From Lachnospiraceae bacterium (GTDB lineage Bacteria; Bacillota; Clostridia; Lachnospirales; Lachnospiraceae): a stretch of 14,661 nucleotides of DNA. The stretch lies in the NCBI GenBank assembly GCA_017958585.1, contig JAGDCK010000095.1:1-14661 (forward strand), written 5' to 3'. A model generated the notes under the pieces. That model saw only the letters and a program-made list of their open reading frames with translations. It did no database searches and was not told where the DNA came from. Below, one piece after another: positions 6,325-13,708 of the stretch (position 1 is the stretch's first letter; each line of letters begins with the position of its first letter). A program made the translations under genes and the position numbers.

Positions 6325-7260
6325 ATGAAACCTGTATATGTTATCAATGGCTTTCTGGAGAGCGGAAAGACCGAATTTATCAGTTTTACACTTTCACAGC
6401 CATACTTTCGCATCAAGGGAACCACACTTCTGGTTCTCTGTGAGGAAGGCGAAAATGAATATGATCCCGAGCTTTTAAAGGCCAGCAAGACTGTAGTGAG
6501 CCTGGTGGAGAATGAGGAGGATTTCAATCCCGCATACCTCACAAGCCTTGAAAAAAAATACAAGCCCGACAGGATCATCGTCGAGTTTAACGGCATGTGG
6601 AATTACAAAAATGTGGTATATCCCAAGAACTGGAGCATTGAACAGCAGATCACCATTATAGACGGATCCACTTTCGAGATGTATTACACCAACATGAAAT
6701 CCCTTCTGGCTGAGGCCATCAAGGGCTCTGAGATGATCATCATGAACAGATGTGATTCCGTAAGAGACAAGCTCGGCGGATACAGGAGAAACTTAAAGGC
6801 AGTAAGCCCCAAGGCTGATGTGGTATTTGAGGATTCCACCGGAGAGATCGACGAGATCTTTGAGGAGGATCTGCCCTACGATCTTAACAGCGATCTGTTG
6901 GAGCTTGACAACGAGGGATACGGCATCTGGTACATCGACAGCATGGATCACCTGGAGCGCTACATAGGAAAGACATTGAAATTCAAAGCCATGGCGCTCA
7001 TTCCCGAAAAAGGTCCCGACGGATACTTTGTTCCCGGACGTATGGCCATGACATGCTGCGCCCAGGATATGGCATTCATCGGATATGTGTGCAAATATGA
7101 CAAGGTAAAAGAGCTCAAGCAAAAAGAGTGGGTTGAAGTAACTGCCGTAGTGCACAAGGAATTCTGGAAAGAGTACAAGGGAGAGGGACCTGTTCTCCAC
7201 GCCATAAGCGTTACAAAGACCAAGGAACCCAAGGATGCGATTATCACATTCGGAGCATAA
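6325..7260 (+). CDS. COG0523-like GTPase with a DUF1980/TIGR03943-like C-terminal domain
   Basis: A 311-residue protein. Residues 1-180 resemble the G3E GTPase fold: P-loop GFLESGKT at 9-16, and an intact NRCD (141-144) in the NKxD position. The CxCC metal motif of the family is missing; the corresponding stretch has CEEGENEYD (39-47). The C-terminal part (about 215-311), with VPGRMAMTCCAQD at 236-248 and GYVCKYDK at 253-260, resembles the C-terminal domain of DUF1980/TIGR03943 (YcgQ-type) proteins, whose paired cysteines may bind metal. These families are genomically linked to COG0523 and zinc homeostasis; that is family knowledge. The fusion reading here is inference. GAGG at 6314-6317 precedes the ATG. 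It probably partners the His-rich chaperone upstream. Confidence 0.7.
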   Translation: MKPVYVINGFLESGKTEFISFTLSQPYFRIKGTTLLVLCEEGENEYDPELLKASKTVVSLVENEEDFNPAYLTSLEKKYKPDRIIVEFNGMWNYKNVVYPKNWSIEQQITIIDGSTFEMYYTNMKSLLAEAIKGSEMIIMNRCDSVRDKLGGYRRNLKAVSPKADVVFEDSTGEIDEIFEEDLPYDLNSDLLELDNEGYGIWYIDSMDHLERYIGKTLKFKAMALIPEKGPDGYFVPGRMAMTCCAQDMAFIGYVCKYDKVKELKQKEWVEVTAVVHKEFWKEYKGEGPVLHAISVTKTKEPKDAIITFGA

Positions 7261-7262
7261 TT

Positions 7263-8042
7263 GTGGAATTAAGAGAAGAAGATAAATTATTAAAAAAACG
7301 GATCAAGGACCTGGCTAACAGGTCCTTTTCTCAAAATATATACACTTTTACATCATTCCTGGGACTGGGTGAACTGGATGTGTTTTATCAGACGGGAAAA
7401 GAGCTGGCGGAGCTTGGCGTCACGCAAAAAGACATAAAGGTCTACGGTGGAAGAGAGAATGCGGACAGATGTGTAGTCAGATTTGGAAACCCGGAAAGCT
7501 TTGGATACGAAGTGGATTTTCCCATTGTCTGCATAAACATACGACCCTTAAACGAAAAGTTTGCGGATGCTTTGTCCCACAGGGATTTCCTGGGGGCATT
7601 GATGAACCTTGGGATCGACAGAAGCACCCTGGGGGATATAATGGTGTCCGAAAAGGAAGCCTATGTATTTTGCCTTGATTCCATCGCGGAATACATTTGT
7701 GAAAATTTAAGCTTTGTAAAGCACACCTCCGTCATATGTAAGGTGGTGGAGAACATAAGCGACATCAGGGAAGAGGCGCCTGCAGAGATGAACGTGCAGG
7801 TGGCGTCCGAGAGGGTGGATGCGGTTCTCAGCAAGGTCTTAAATATTTCCAGAGGCGACTGCCTGGATCTCTTTAAGGCAGGCAAGGTGTATTTAAACGG
7901 CAGGTTATGTGAAAACAATTCGAAGGCCGTAAAGAGCGGGGACGTGGTAAACGCCAGAGGATACGGGAAGTTTATAATCTCCGGCGAGATGACTACCACC
8001 AGAAAAGGAAAATTAAATGTAAAGATCCTAAGATATAAATAA
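7263..8042 (+). CDS. ylmH: YlmH-family S4-domain RNA-binding protein
   Basis: A 259-residue protein of the YlmH family. It has the N-terminal region with the FTSFLGLGE segment (29-37), the conserved HRDFLGALMNLGIDR block at 106-120 with GDIMV at 124-128, and a C-terminal S4 RNA-binding domain at about 182-245. In Bacillus, YlmH binds 50S subunits carrying stalled peptidyl-tRNA and can act in ribosome-associated quality control. Translation starts at GTG 7263, two bases after the preceding stop. Its GGAG (7252-7255) lies inside the end of the upstream gene, so the genes are translationally coupled. The gene is usually in the division cluster next to sepF and divIVA; here it follows the metal-chaperone pair instead. 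Confidence 0.85.
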   Translation: MELREEDKLLKKRIKDLANRSFSQNIYTFTSFLGLGELDVFYQTGKELAELGVTQKDIKVYGGRENADRCVVRFGNPESFGYEVDFPIVCINIRPLNEKFADALSHRDFLGALMNLGIDRSTLGDIMVSEKEAYVFCLDSIAEYICENLSFVKHTSVICKVVENISDIREEAPAEMNVQVASERVDAVLSKVLNISRGDCLDLFKAGKVYLNGRLCENNSKAVKSGDVVNARGYGKFIISGEMTTTRKGKLNVKILRYK

Positions 8043-8104
8043 ATTAATTTTGCATTTAATCATTTTCATATGAATATAAGTATTGTTAAAGTGAGGTTTT
8101 GCAG

Positions 8105-9130
8105 ATGTACGGGTATTCTTTGATACAGTGGCTTTTCTTTTTTTATTTCTATTGTTTCTTTGGCTGGTGTTTTGAAAGCACATATGTATCGATCAAACAG
8201 AGAAAGTTTGTGAACAGAGGCTTTATGAGAGGGCCTTTTTTGCCTATATACGGAAGCGGCGGGATAATGATGCTGGTGGTGAGTATGCCTTTTAGGGATA
8301 ATGTGCTCTTAACATACTTTGCAGGCTGCGTGGGTGCCACGATCCTTGAATACATAACAGGTGTTACTATGGAAAAACTCTTCAAGGTAAGATACTGGGA
8401 TTATTCAAATCAGAAGTTTAATTTCCGGGGCCATATCTGCCTGTCATCCACAATAGCCTGGGGATTTTTGACCATACTTATGACGAAGGTGGTGCATCCG
8501 TTTTTCAGTAGCTTCGTGCTGAGCATCCCCACGATGCTGCTAAATGTCATAACCGTGGTTCTCACAATGGGAATTGCTGCAGACTTTGCCATGGCCTTCA
8601 GAACAGCTCTGGACATCAGGGATATCCTCATGAAGATGGAGGAGACCAAGGACGAGATGCGCCTTATCAGAAAGCGTCTGGATGTCTACATCGCCCTCAC
8701 GAATGCGGATATGGAACAGCGCAAGGAAGAGCTTGCAAGGCTTCTTGAAAAGGGCTTCGATACCGTGGAGAGCAAGGCTCAGGCCATCAAAGACGGCGTC
8801 AGCGAGAACTTTGCGGATGTTAGGGAAGGCATCAGTGATGTAAAAGAGAGTATCGGGGAAGTTAAGGCAAGCATAGAAGCCAATCTTGAGAAACTCAAAG
8901 ACTACGATTGGCCTCTTGAAAAATACTTTGCCGGTGCCAGAGAAGACTGGCTTGAATTAAAGATCAAATATGCGACCGCTCTTGAAAAATACAAGGAAGG
9001 TCTGATGGGAGTGAAGGATTTTCTCAGAAGAGATATGATCCGTTCAAATCCCACCATGACTTCAAAGAAGTTTGCCGAGAGTTTGCAGGAATTAAAAGAC
9101 CGTGCAAACAACTGGAAAAAGAAGGACTAA
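8105..9130 (+). CDS. PF06541-family (putative ABC transporter type IV) membrane protein with coiled-coil tail
   Basis: A 341-residue protein with about five membrane segments (about 5-25, 45-65, 68-88, 114-133 and 138-163) in its first half. Family-typical signatures are NRGFMRGPFLPIYGSGG and RYWDYSNQKFNFRGHICL. The second half (about 170-341) is highly charged and helical, probably a long cytoplasmic coiled coil, with amphipathic repeats around EGISDVKESIGEVKASIE. The function of the family is not established; the ABC-transporter name is historical, and no ATPase gene is nearby. ATG 8105 is preferred because GTGAGG at 8091-8096 sits 8 bases before it; an in-frame TTG at 8099 would leave too little spacing. 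TATAAG at 8075-8080 could be a -10. The stop overlaps the pyrI stop on the other strand. Confidence 0.75.
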   Translation: MYGYSLIQWLFFFYFYCFFGWCFESTYVSIKQRKFVNRGFMRGPFLPIYGSGGIMMLVVSMPFRDNVLLTYFAGCVGATILEYITGVTMEKLFKVRYWDYSNQKFNFRGHICLSSTIAWGFLTILMTKVVHPFFSSFVLSIPTMLLNVITVVLTMGIAADFAMAFRTALDIRDILMKMEETKDEMRLIRKRLDVYIALTNADMEQRKEELARLLEKGFDTVESKAQAIKDGVSENFADVREGISDVKESIGEVKASIEANLEKLKDYDWPLEKYFAGAREDWLELKIKYATALEKYKEGLMGVKDFLRRDMIRSNPTMTSKKFAESLQELKDRANNWKKKD

Positions 9131-9564
9131 TTGTCATCCTTTCTGGCATATTTTTCTTCACAATATTTGCATCTGTAAACTTCCTTTTCCTCATCCGCAA
9201 GGACGAAGATATGGGGAAGCTCCTGCTCGATTGATGTGATGCAGCGGGGATTGTGGCACTTGATCACGTTTTTGATCTCCTTCGGAAGTACCAGATCCTT
9301 TTTTTCAACGATCTCACCGTCTTTAATGACATTGACAGTAATGCTGTGGTCGATGAAGGCCAGGATGTCCATGTCAATGGCGTTGGGATCGCATTCTACT
9401 TTTAATATATCTTTTCGGCCCATCTTGTTGCTCTTGGCATTTCTGATGATGGCCACTGTGTAATCATGTTTATCAAGTCCGAGGTGTTCATACAGTTCAA
9501 GGCTTGTTCCGGCTTTGATATGATCAAGTACAAAGCCCTGTTCGATTTTTCCTATGTTTAACAT
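9127..9564 (-). CDS. pyrI: Aspartate carbamoyltransferase regulatory subunit
   Basis: A 145-residue protein (the E. coli subunit is 153). The N-terminal nucleotide-binding domain (about 1-95) has the allosteric KVECDPNAIDMDI region. The C-terminal zinc domain carries four cysteines, C103, C108, C132 and C135, in the CX4C...CX2C spacing of PyrI. It binds CTP/ATP and tunes the catalytic trimers of aspartate transcarbamoylase. AAAGGG lies 7 bases before the ATG. It follows pyrB by 47 bp, with a terminator-like hairpin between. Its stop codon overlaps, tail to tail, that of the PF06541 gene. Assignment is firm. Confidence 0.95.
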   Translation of the reverse strand: MLNIGKIEQGFVLDHIKAGTSLELYEHLGLDKHDYTVAIIRNAKSNKMGRKDILKVECDPNAIDMDILAFIDHSITVNVIKDGEIVEKKDLVLPKEIKNVIKCHNPRCITSIEQELPHIFVLADEEKEVYRCKYCEEKYARKDDN

Positions 9565-9589
9565 TTATTTTCCCTTTCTGAGTTGGTTT

Positions 9590-9622
9590 AAAAAAATTAC
9601 CGGGCTAAGGCTTATTTAGCCC
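9590..9622 (-). terminator. Terminator-like hairpin between pyrB and pyrI
   Basis: Read on the minus strand, GGGCTAA (9622-9616) pairs with TTAGCCC (9608-9602) around a 7-base loop. Five bases (GGTAA) separate it from a run of seven T (9596-9590). The first arm overlaps the last codons and stop of pyrB. The gap before the T-run makes it a weak terminator, suited to partial attenuation before pyrI. Confidence 0.5.
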
Positions 9623-10526
9623 ACTTTAAAAGCGTGAGGATAAGCGCCATTCTCACGTATACTCCGTACTGGGCCTGCTCAAAATATGCTGCCCTTTCGT
9701 CGTTGTCCACTTCCACGGAGATCTCGTTTACTCTGGGGAGGGGGTGGAGTATCAGCATATCGGGCTTTGCAAACTCAAGCTTTTCCTTTGTGAGGATGTA
9801 GAAGCCTTTTAAGCGGATGTAGTCCTCCTCATTGAAAAATCTCTCCTTCTGAACTCTTGTCATGTAGAGCAGATCAAGCTTTGGCATGGCTTCGTCGAGG
9901 CTTATGACTTCCTCGTAGGAGATATTTTTTTCATCCAGCATCTCGGTGATATAGTCGGGAACCTTGAGCTCCTCGGGGGAGATGAAGATGAAGTGGATAT
10001 TTTCATAGCGAACCAGCGCGTTTATCAGGGAGTGAACGGTTCGGCCGAATTTCAGGTCGCCGCAGAGGCCGATGGTAAAGCCGGAGAGGGAACCCTTCAT
10101 GCTGCGGATGGTCATAAGGTCCGTAAGTGTCTGAGTGGGGTGCTGATGACCGCCGTCTCCTGCGTTTATCACAGGGATAAGGGATTTTGTGGCCGCTACC
10201 ATGGGTGCACCTTCCTTGGGATGGCGCATGGCGCAGATGTCGGCGTAGCAGGAGATCACTCGGATAGTGTCTGAGACGCTTTCTCCCTTGGCTGCCGAGG
10301 ATGAATTCGCATCAGAAAATCCGATGACATTTCCGCCGAGCCTTGTCATGGCCGACTCAAAGGAGAGTCTGGTACGGGTGCTGGGCTCATAAAAGCATGT
10401 TGCCATTATCTTGCCGTCGCAGGCGTGGGCGTATTTTTCGGGATTGTTCTTGATGTCTGTAGCCAGATCGAAGAGATCGTCCAGCTCCTTGGTTGAGAAG
10501 TCCAGGGGACTCATCAGGTGTCTCAT
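9612..10526 (-). CDS. pyrB: Aspartate carbamoyltransferase catalytic subunit
   Basis: A 304-residue enzyme that joins carbamoyl phosphate and L-aspartate, the first committed step of pyrimidine synthesis. Visible are the carbamoyl-phosphate motif STRTRLSFES (49-58), the mobile loop SSSAAKGES (75-83) carrying the catalytic lysine, HPTQTLTDL (129-137) and the C-terminal HPLPRVNEI. Length is normal. GGAGG lies 9 bases before the ATG at 10526. Its partner pyrI follows, so the product is probably the allosteric holoenzyme. The region upstream (10527-10575) contains GTATATATAC, but this is too close to the ribosome site to be a clean -10, and no PyrR-type attenuator is evident. Confidence 0.97.
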   Translation of the reverse strand: MRHLMSPLDFSTKELDDLFDLATDIKNNPEKYAHACDGKIMATCFYEPSTRTRLSFESAMTRLGGNVIGFSDANSSSAAKGESVSDTIRVISCYADICAMRHPKEGAPMVAATKSLIPVINAGDGGHQHPTQTLTDLMTIRSMKGSLSGFTIGLCGDLKFGRTVHSLINALVRYENIHFIFISPEELKVPDYITEMLDEKNISYEEVISLDEAMPKLDLLYMTRVQKERFFNEEDYIRLKGFYILTKEKLEFAKPDMLILHPLPRVNEISVEVDNDERAAYFEQAQYGVYVRMALILTLLKWAK

Positions 10527-10575
10527 AAATGTTTTCCTCCGTATATATACTTTTGTTTGTTGATATCGATTGCAT

Positions 10576-10605
10576 GAAAAAGTCGAAGGAAAATACCTTC
10601 GACTT
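10576..10605 (-). terminator. Intrinsic terminator of the nitroreductase gene
   Basis: Perfect 10-bp stem, AAGTCGAAGG with CCTTCGACTT, 6-base loop (10590-10595). On the minus strand the stem runs into TTTTT (10581-10577). It begins 6 bp after the nitroreductase stop codon and separates that gene from pyrB. Confidence 0.88.
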
Positions 10606-10610
10606 AATCT

Positions 10611-11147
10611 TTATACATATGATAATAATTCTTCCACGGTTTTTCTCTTGGGTGCAATAGCTTCACCATCGGGATATCCAATGGGAATAAGAGAAACAAG
10701 ATCCATATCTTCGGGAATGTTAAGAACACGGGATGCATCCTCATGATCGAAGATTCCCATGATAACTGATCCGATTCCATGTTCATAAGCTGCCAGACAA
10801 AAAGTCTGAGCCGCAACGCCTGCATCAAACATCTGCCAGCCGTCGCCTCTGAATGTGGTAAATGATCCGTCGCGCTCATAACCGCATCTGCCTTTTTTAA
10901 CCGCCAAACCTACAACGGCGGGGGCACCTGCGATAACGGTACCGTTTCCGGAATAAGCTTTGGTGCATTCTGCAAGTTTTTTTACTGTATCACCCTCTGC
11001 CACGATATATCTGGCGATCTGGGTGTTCTTCCAACTGGGAGCCATCTTTGCTTCGTCAACGATAGCTTCCAAAACCTCGTGAGGAACGGGAGTATCTTTG
11101 AATTTGCGGATACTTCTGCGTCCTTCGATAACTTCCTTTGCTGTCAT
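10611..11147 (-). CDS. Nitroreductase-family FMN-dependent oxidoreductase
   Basis: A 178-residue flavoprotein of the nitroreductase superfamily. The FMN phosphate motif RRSIRKF is at 10-16, and a PSWKNTQ loop is near 37-43. The second half has GVAAQTFCLAAYEHGIGS, typical of the dimer-interface helix, and PIGYPDGE near the end. Physiological substrate cannot be told from sequence. ATG 11147 is chosen because GGAGG (11160-11156) lies 8 bases before it; a GTG at 11156 would overlap the Shine-Dalgarno. It has its own promoter and terminator and is therefore probably monocistronic. Confidence 0.88.
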   Translation of the reverse strand: MTAKEVIEGRRSIRKFKDTPVPHEVLEAIVDEAKMAPSWKNTQIARYIVAEGDTVKKLAECTKAYSGNGTVIAGAPAVVGLAVKKGRCGYERDGSFTTFRGDGWQMFDAGVAAQTFCLAAYEHGIGSVIMGIFDHEDASRVLNIPEDMDLVSLIPIGYPDGEAIAPKRKTVEELLSYV

Positions 11148-11177
11148 TATTAACACCTCCCCAAATGCATTTTTATT

Positions 11178-11206
11178 ATCTTAACATGACGAAACTTATG
11201 ATGCAA
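11178..11206 (-). promoter_or_regulatory. Promoter of the nitroreductase gene
   Basis: On the minus strand TTGCAT (11206-11201), a 17-bp spacer and TAAGAT (11183-11178). It lies about 30 bp upstream of the start codon and is divergent from the PH-gene promoter. Confidence 0.6.
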
Positions 11207-11233
11207 TTTTCTTTTTAAAAAAATAAAAAGTTT

Positions 11234-11262
11234 TTGCATATAGCAGCATACTAACGTATAAT
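11234..11262 (+). promoter_or_regulatory. Promoter of the PH-domain/folate operon
   Basis: TTGCAT at 11234-11239, a 17-bp spacer and a perfect TATAAT at 11257-11262. It shares its -35 sequence with the divergent nitroreductase promoter. The transcript would have a leader of about 105 nt, with a possible hairpin (GCGTTT/AAACGC, about 11308-11342). Confidence 0.75.
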
Positions 11263-11373
11263 ATGTTTGTGCGTTAAAGTGCAAAAATATAAAATCATTG
11301 ATCAGAGTTTGGCGTTTTGTTTCCGTAAAAAATAAACGCAAAGCATCTTTGTTCGGAAAGGTATGGTTACTGT

Positions 11374-11751
11374 ATGGAGTATTATGAGAGAAAGAGACTT
11401 TTGTTTTTGGGGTTACCCTGGACATTTACCAAATATTATATAAAAGAGGACGTGCTCACCATCGATTCGGGATTTTTCAAGGTGGTCGAAAATGACTGCT
11501 ATATGTACAAGATCCAGGACGTTGAACTCTCAGTAAGCTTCATGGAGAGACTTGCCGGCCTTGGAACAGTCACATGCTTTACAGGTGACACCACCCATCC
11601 CAAGCTCCAGCTCATTCATATAAAGCACTCAAAGGAAGTAAAGGATTTCATCCTTAAAAGCTCTGAGGCTGCCCGCATCAAGAGACGTACCGTAAATATG
11701 CTGGACATCGGAAACGGCGGACTTGCAGACATCGACGATATAGACGAATAA
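11374..11751 (+). CDS. Small bacterial PH-domain (bPH2/YdbS-like) protein
   Basis: A 125-residue protein. An N-terminal hydrophobic stretch (about 8-24) is followed by a YdbS-like pattern: LTIDSGFFKVVENDCYMYKIQDVELSVSFMERLAGLGTV (28-66), a hairpin with GDTTHPKL, then a C-terminal helix (about 85-105). This matches bacterial PH domain type 2 (PF03703) in order and spacing, without the usual two membrane helices. The tail is acidic (DIGNGGLADIDDIDE). AAAGG at 11357-11361 is 12 bases before the ATG, so initiation may be modest. It is the first gene after a strong promoter and is followed by a terminator-like hairpin before folC. Function unknown. Confidence 0.6.
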   Translation: MEYYERKRLLFLGLPWTFTKYYIKEDVLTIDSGFFKVVENDCYMYKIQDVELSVSFMERLAGLGTVTCFTGDTTHPKLQLIHIKHSKEVKDFILKSSEAARIKRRTVNMLDIGNGGLADIDDIDE

Positions 11752-11775
11752 TCAAATCAATATATGAGACTAATG

Positions 11776-11807
11776 GGGGCGAAGCAGAGGGCTTTGCCCT
11801 ATTTTTT
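11776..11807 (+). terminator. Terminator-like hairpin abutting the folC ribosome site
   Basis: GGGCGAAGC (11777-11785) pairs with GCTTTGCCC (11791-11799) over 9 pairs with one wobble; a flanking G-T can extend it. The loop is AGAGG. The stem is followed by TATTTTTT (11800-11807), and GGAGG of folC begins at the next base. There is no room for a promoter between the T-run and the gene. Confidence 0.75.
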
Positions 11808-11819
11808 GGAGGCATAAAA

Positions 11820-13127
11820 ATGAAATACGAAGAGGCACTTGAATATATCGAATCCATAAAAAGTGCCGGTATAAGGCCGGGACTTGATTCCATCAGGGCT
11901 TTGTGCAAAGAGATCGGGAACCCGCAGGACGATCTGAAGTTCGTTCACGTGGCCGGTACAAACGGCAAGGGATCCACGGTATGCTTTATATCTACAGTTT
12001 TACAGAAGGCAGGATATAAAACGGGACGATTCGTATCACCTGTTATTTTTGATATCAGGGATATGTATAGTGTTAATTCAAAACTCATCACCAAAAAAGC
12101 CTTCGGTGAAAAGATGGAAGTCATAAAAAATGCCTGTGACAGCCTCGTAGAAAAAGGACTGCCACAGCCCACACCATTTGAGGTGGAGACGGCTTTGGCA
12201 TTTTTATATTTTAAAGACATGGGATGTGACATCGTGGTCCTGGAAACCGGAATGGGGGGACTGATGGATGCCACAAATATCATAAAGAATCCTCTCGTAT
12301 GTGTATTTACAAGTATCGCCATGGACCACATGCAGTTTCTGGGCAGTACTCTTGCAGAGATCGCAAAGAACAAGGCGGGAATCATAAAGCCCGGCGCATC
12401 CGTACTTATCGAGGGCCAGGATGAGGACGTGATGAATATCATAAAAGAAAAGGCAGAGCTTAACAGATGCTTTTTTGATGTCGCGGAGGATGATGATATC
12501 ACCGGAGTAAAGTCAAGCCTTGGAAAGCAGACATTTAATTACAAAAACAGAAAGAAGCTTGCCATATCCATGGCCGGCAGATACCAGATAAAGAACGCCT
12601 GCGTTGCTCTTGATGCATTGGATGAATTAATTAAAAAAGGATTTAACATTTCAGAAAAGGCGGTTTTTACCGGGTTACTTGAGACCGGTGTCCCGGGAAG
12701 GTTCCAGGTCATAAGTAAAAATCCCCTTATCATAGCGGACGGAGCCCACAATCCCGACGGGGCAGAACGCCTTGCGGAGAGTATAGAATTCTATTTTACA
12801 AATAAGAGAATAGTTTATATAATGGGAATGTTAAAAGACAAGGATTACAGATCCGTCATTGCTCTCACCGAGAAATACGCGGATGAGATCATCACAGTCA
12901 CACCTCCTGAAAACGAGAGGGCACTTCCTGCCTACGAACTTGCCAAGGAGATCGGAGAGGTTCACAGATCTGTTTCGGCGGTGGATTCCGTGGAGGAAGC
13001 ACTGGAGGTGGCAGGTCTTATGTGTGGCAAGGATGACGTGATCATCGCCTTTGGCTCACTGTCATTTATGGGTCGACTCATAGACGACGTAATTAAGAGC
13101 GACAAAAAGAGGAAGATAGTTATCTAA
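11820..13127 (+). CDS. folC: Dihydrofolate synthase / folylpolyglutamate synthase
   Basis: A 435-residue Mur-ligase-family enzyme that adds L-glutamate to dihydropteroate and extends polyglutamate tails, using ATP. The P-loop AGTNGKGST is at 45-53. Further signatures are LETGMGGLMDATN (141-153), MDHMQFLG (168-175) and the C-terminal DGAHNPDG (307-314). GGAGG at 11808-11812 is 7 bases before the ATG. It leads the folate block folC-folE-HD-folP. A terminator-like hairpin directly upstream suggests its expression depends on readthrough from the PH gene promoter. Confidence 0.95.
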   Translation: MKYEEALEYIESIKSAGIRPGLDSIRALCKEIGNPQDDLKFVHVAGTNGKGSTVCFISTVLQKAGYKTGRFVSPVIFDIRDMYSVNSKLITKKAFGEKMEVIKNACDSLVEKGLPQPTPFEVETALAFLYFKDMGCDIVVLETGMGGLMDATNIIKNPLVCVFTSIAMDHMQFLGSTLAEIAKNKAGIIKPGASVLIEGQDEDVMNIIKEKAELNRCFFDVAEDDDITGVKSSLGKQTFNYKNRKKLAISMAGRYQIKNACVALDALDELIKKGFNISEKAVFTGLLETGVPGRFQVISKNPLIIADGAHNPDGAERLAESIEFYFTNKRIVYIMGMLKDKDYRSVIALTEKYADEIITVTPPENERALPAYELAKEIGEVHRSVSAVDSVEEALEVAGLMCGKDDVIIAFGSLSFMGRLIDDVIKSDKKRKIVI

Positions 13128-13148
13128 GCTTCTTTGAAAGGAGTTAAC

Positions 13149-13703
13149 ATGGTAGACCAGGAAAAAATAAAAGAAGCGGTTAAACTCATGCTTGAAGGAA
13201 TCGGAGAGGACCCTGAGAGGGAAGGGCTTTTAGAGACACCGGACAGGATAGCCAGAATGTATGCTGAGATTTTTGCGGGAATGGATGAAGATCCTGCAGA
13301 GCATCTCTCTAAAACCTTCACAGTGGAGAATAATGATATTGTAATAGAAAAGGATATTGTGTTTTATTCCATGTGTGAGCATCACATGCTTCCCTTTTAC
13401 GGAAAGGCACATATCGCATATATTCCAAACGGAAAGGTTGCGGGCCTTAGCAAGCTTGCAAGAACCGTCGAAGTGTACGCAAAGCGCCTCCAGATCCAGG
13501 AGCAGATGACAGGGCAGATCGCAACGGCCATCATGGACGAACTCGGCGCAAAGGGCGTAATGGTGATGCTTGAGGCAGAGCATATGTGCATGACCATGAG
13601 AGGGGTAAAAAAGCCAGGAAGCAAGACGGTTACTGTAGCCACCAGAGGAGAGTTTACGGACAGTGAGATCCTGCAGAACAGATTTTACAATGCCGTAAAA
13701 TAA
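13149..13703 (+). CDS. folE: GTP cyclohydrolase I
   Basis: A 184-residue type IA enzyme that converts GTP to 7,8-dihydroneopterin triphosphate, the first step of folate synthesis. Zinc ligands are recognisable: C76 and H79 in YSMCEHHMLPF, and C147 in EHMCMTMRG. The LARTVEVYAKRLQIQEQMT helix is also typical. ATG 13149 is chosen because AAAGGAG (13137-13143) lies 5 bases before it; an in-frame TTG at 13134 lies upstream of that site. It follows folC by 21 bp, in the same operon. Confidence 0.97.
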   Translation: MVDQEKIKEAVKLMLEGIGEDPEREGLLETPDRIARMYAEIFAGMDEDPAEHLSKTFTVENNDIVIEKDIVFYSMCEHHMLPFYGKAHIAYIPNGKVAGLSKLARTVEVYAKRLQIQEQMTGQIATAIMDELGAKGVMVMLEAEHMCMTMRGVKKPGSKTVTVATRGEFTDSEILQNRFYNAVK

Positions 13704-13708
13704 TAAAT

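Noticed and set aside
10541..10550. GTATATATAC as pyrB promoter -10
   Set aside because: Transcription would start within the pyrB Shine-Dalgarno, and no convincing -35 lies at 16-18 bp.
11150..11425. Minus-strand 91-codon frame across the divergent promoter region
   Set aside because: It spans both promoters and the nitroreductase ribosome site, with no recognisable domain.
11752..11819. Tetrahydrofolate riboswitch before folC
   Set aside because: The space between the PH stop and folC is only 68 bases, and it contains just the terminator-like hairpin; no THF riboswitch core could be recognised.
13134..13148. Upstream TTG start for folE
   Set aside because: It lies before the AAAGGAG site; ATG 13149 has proper spacing and gives the normal protein length.
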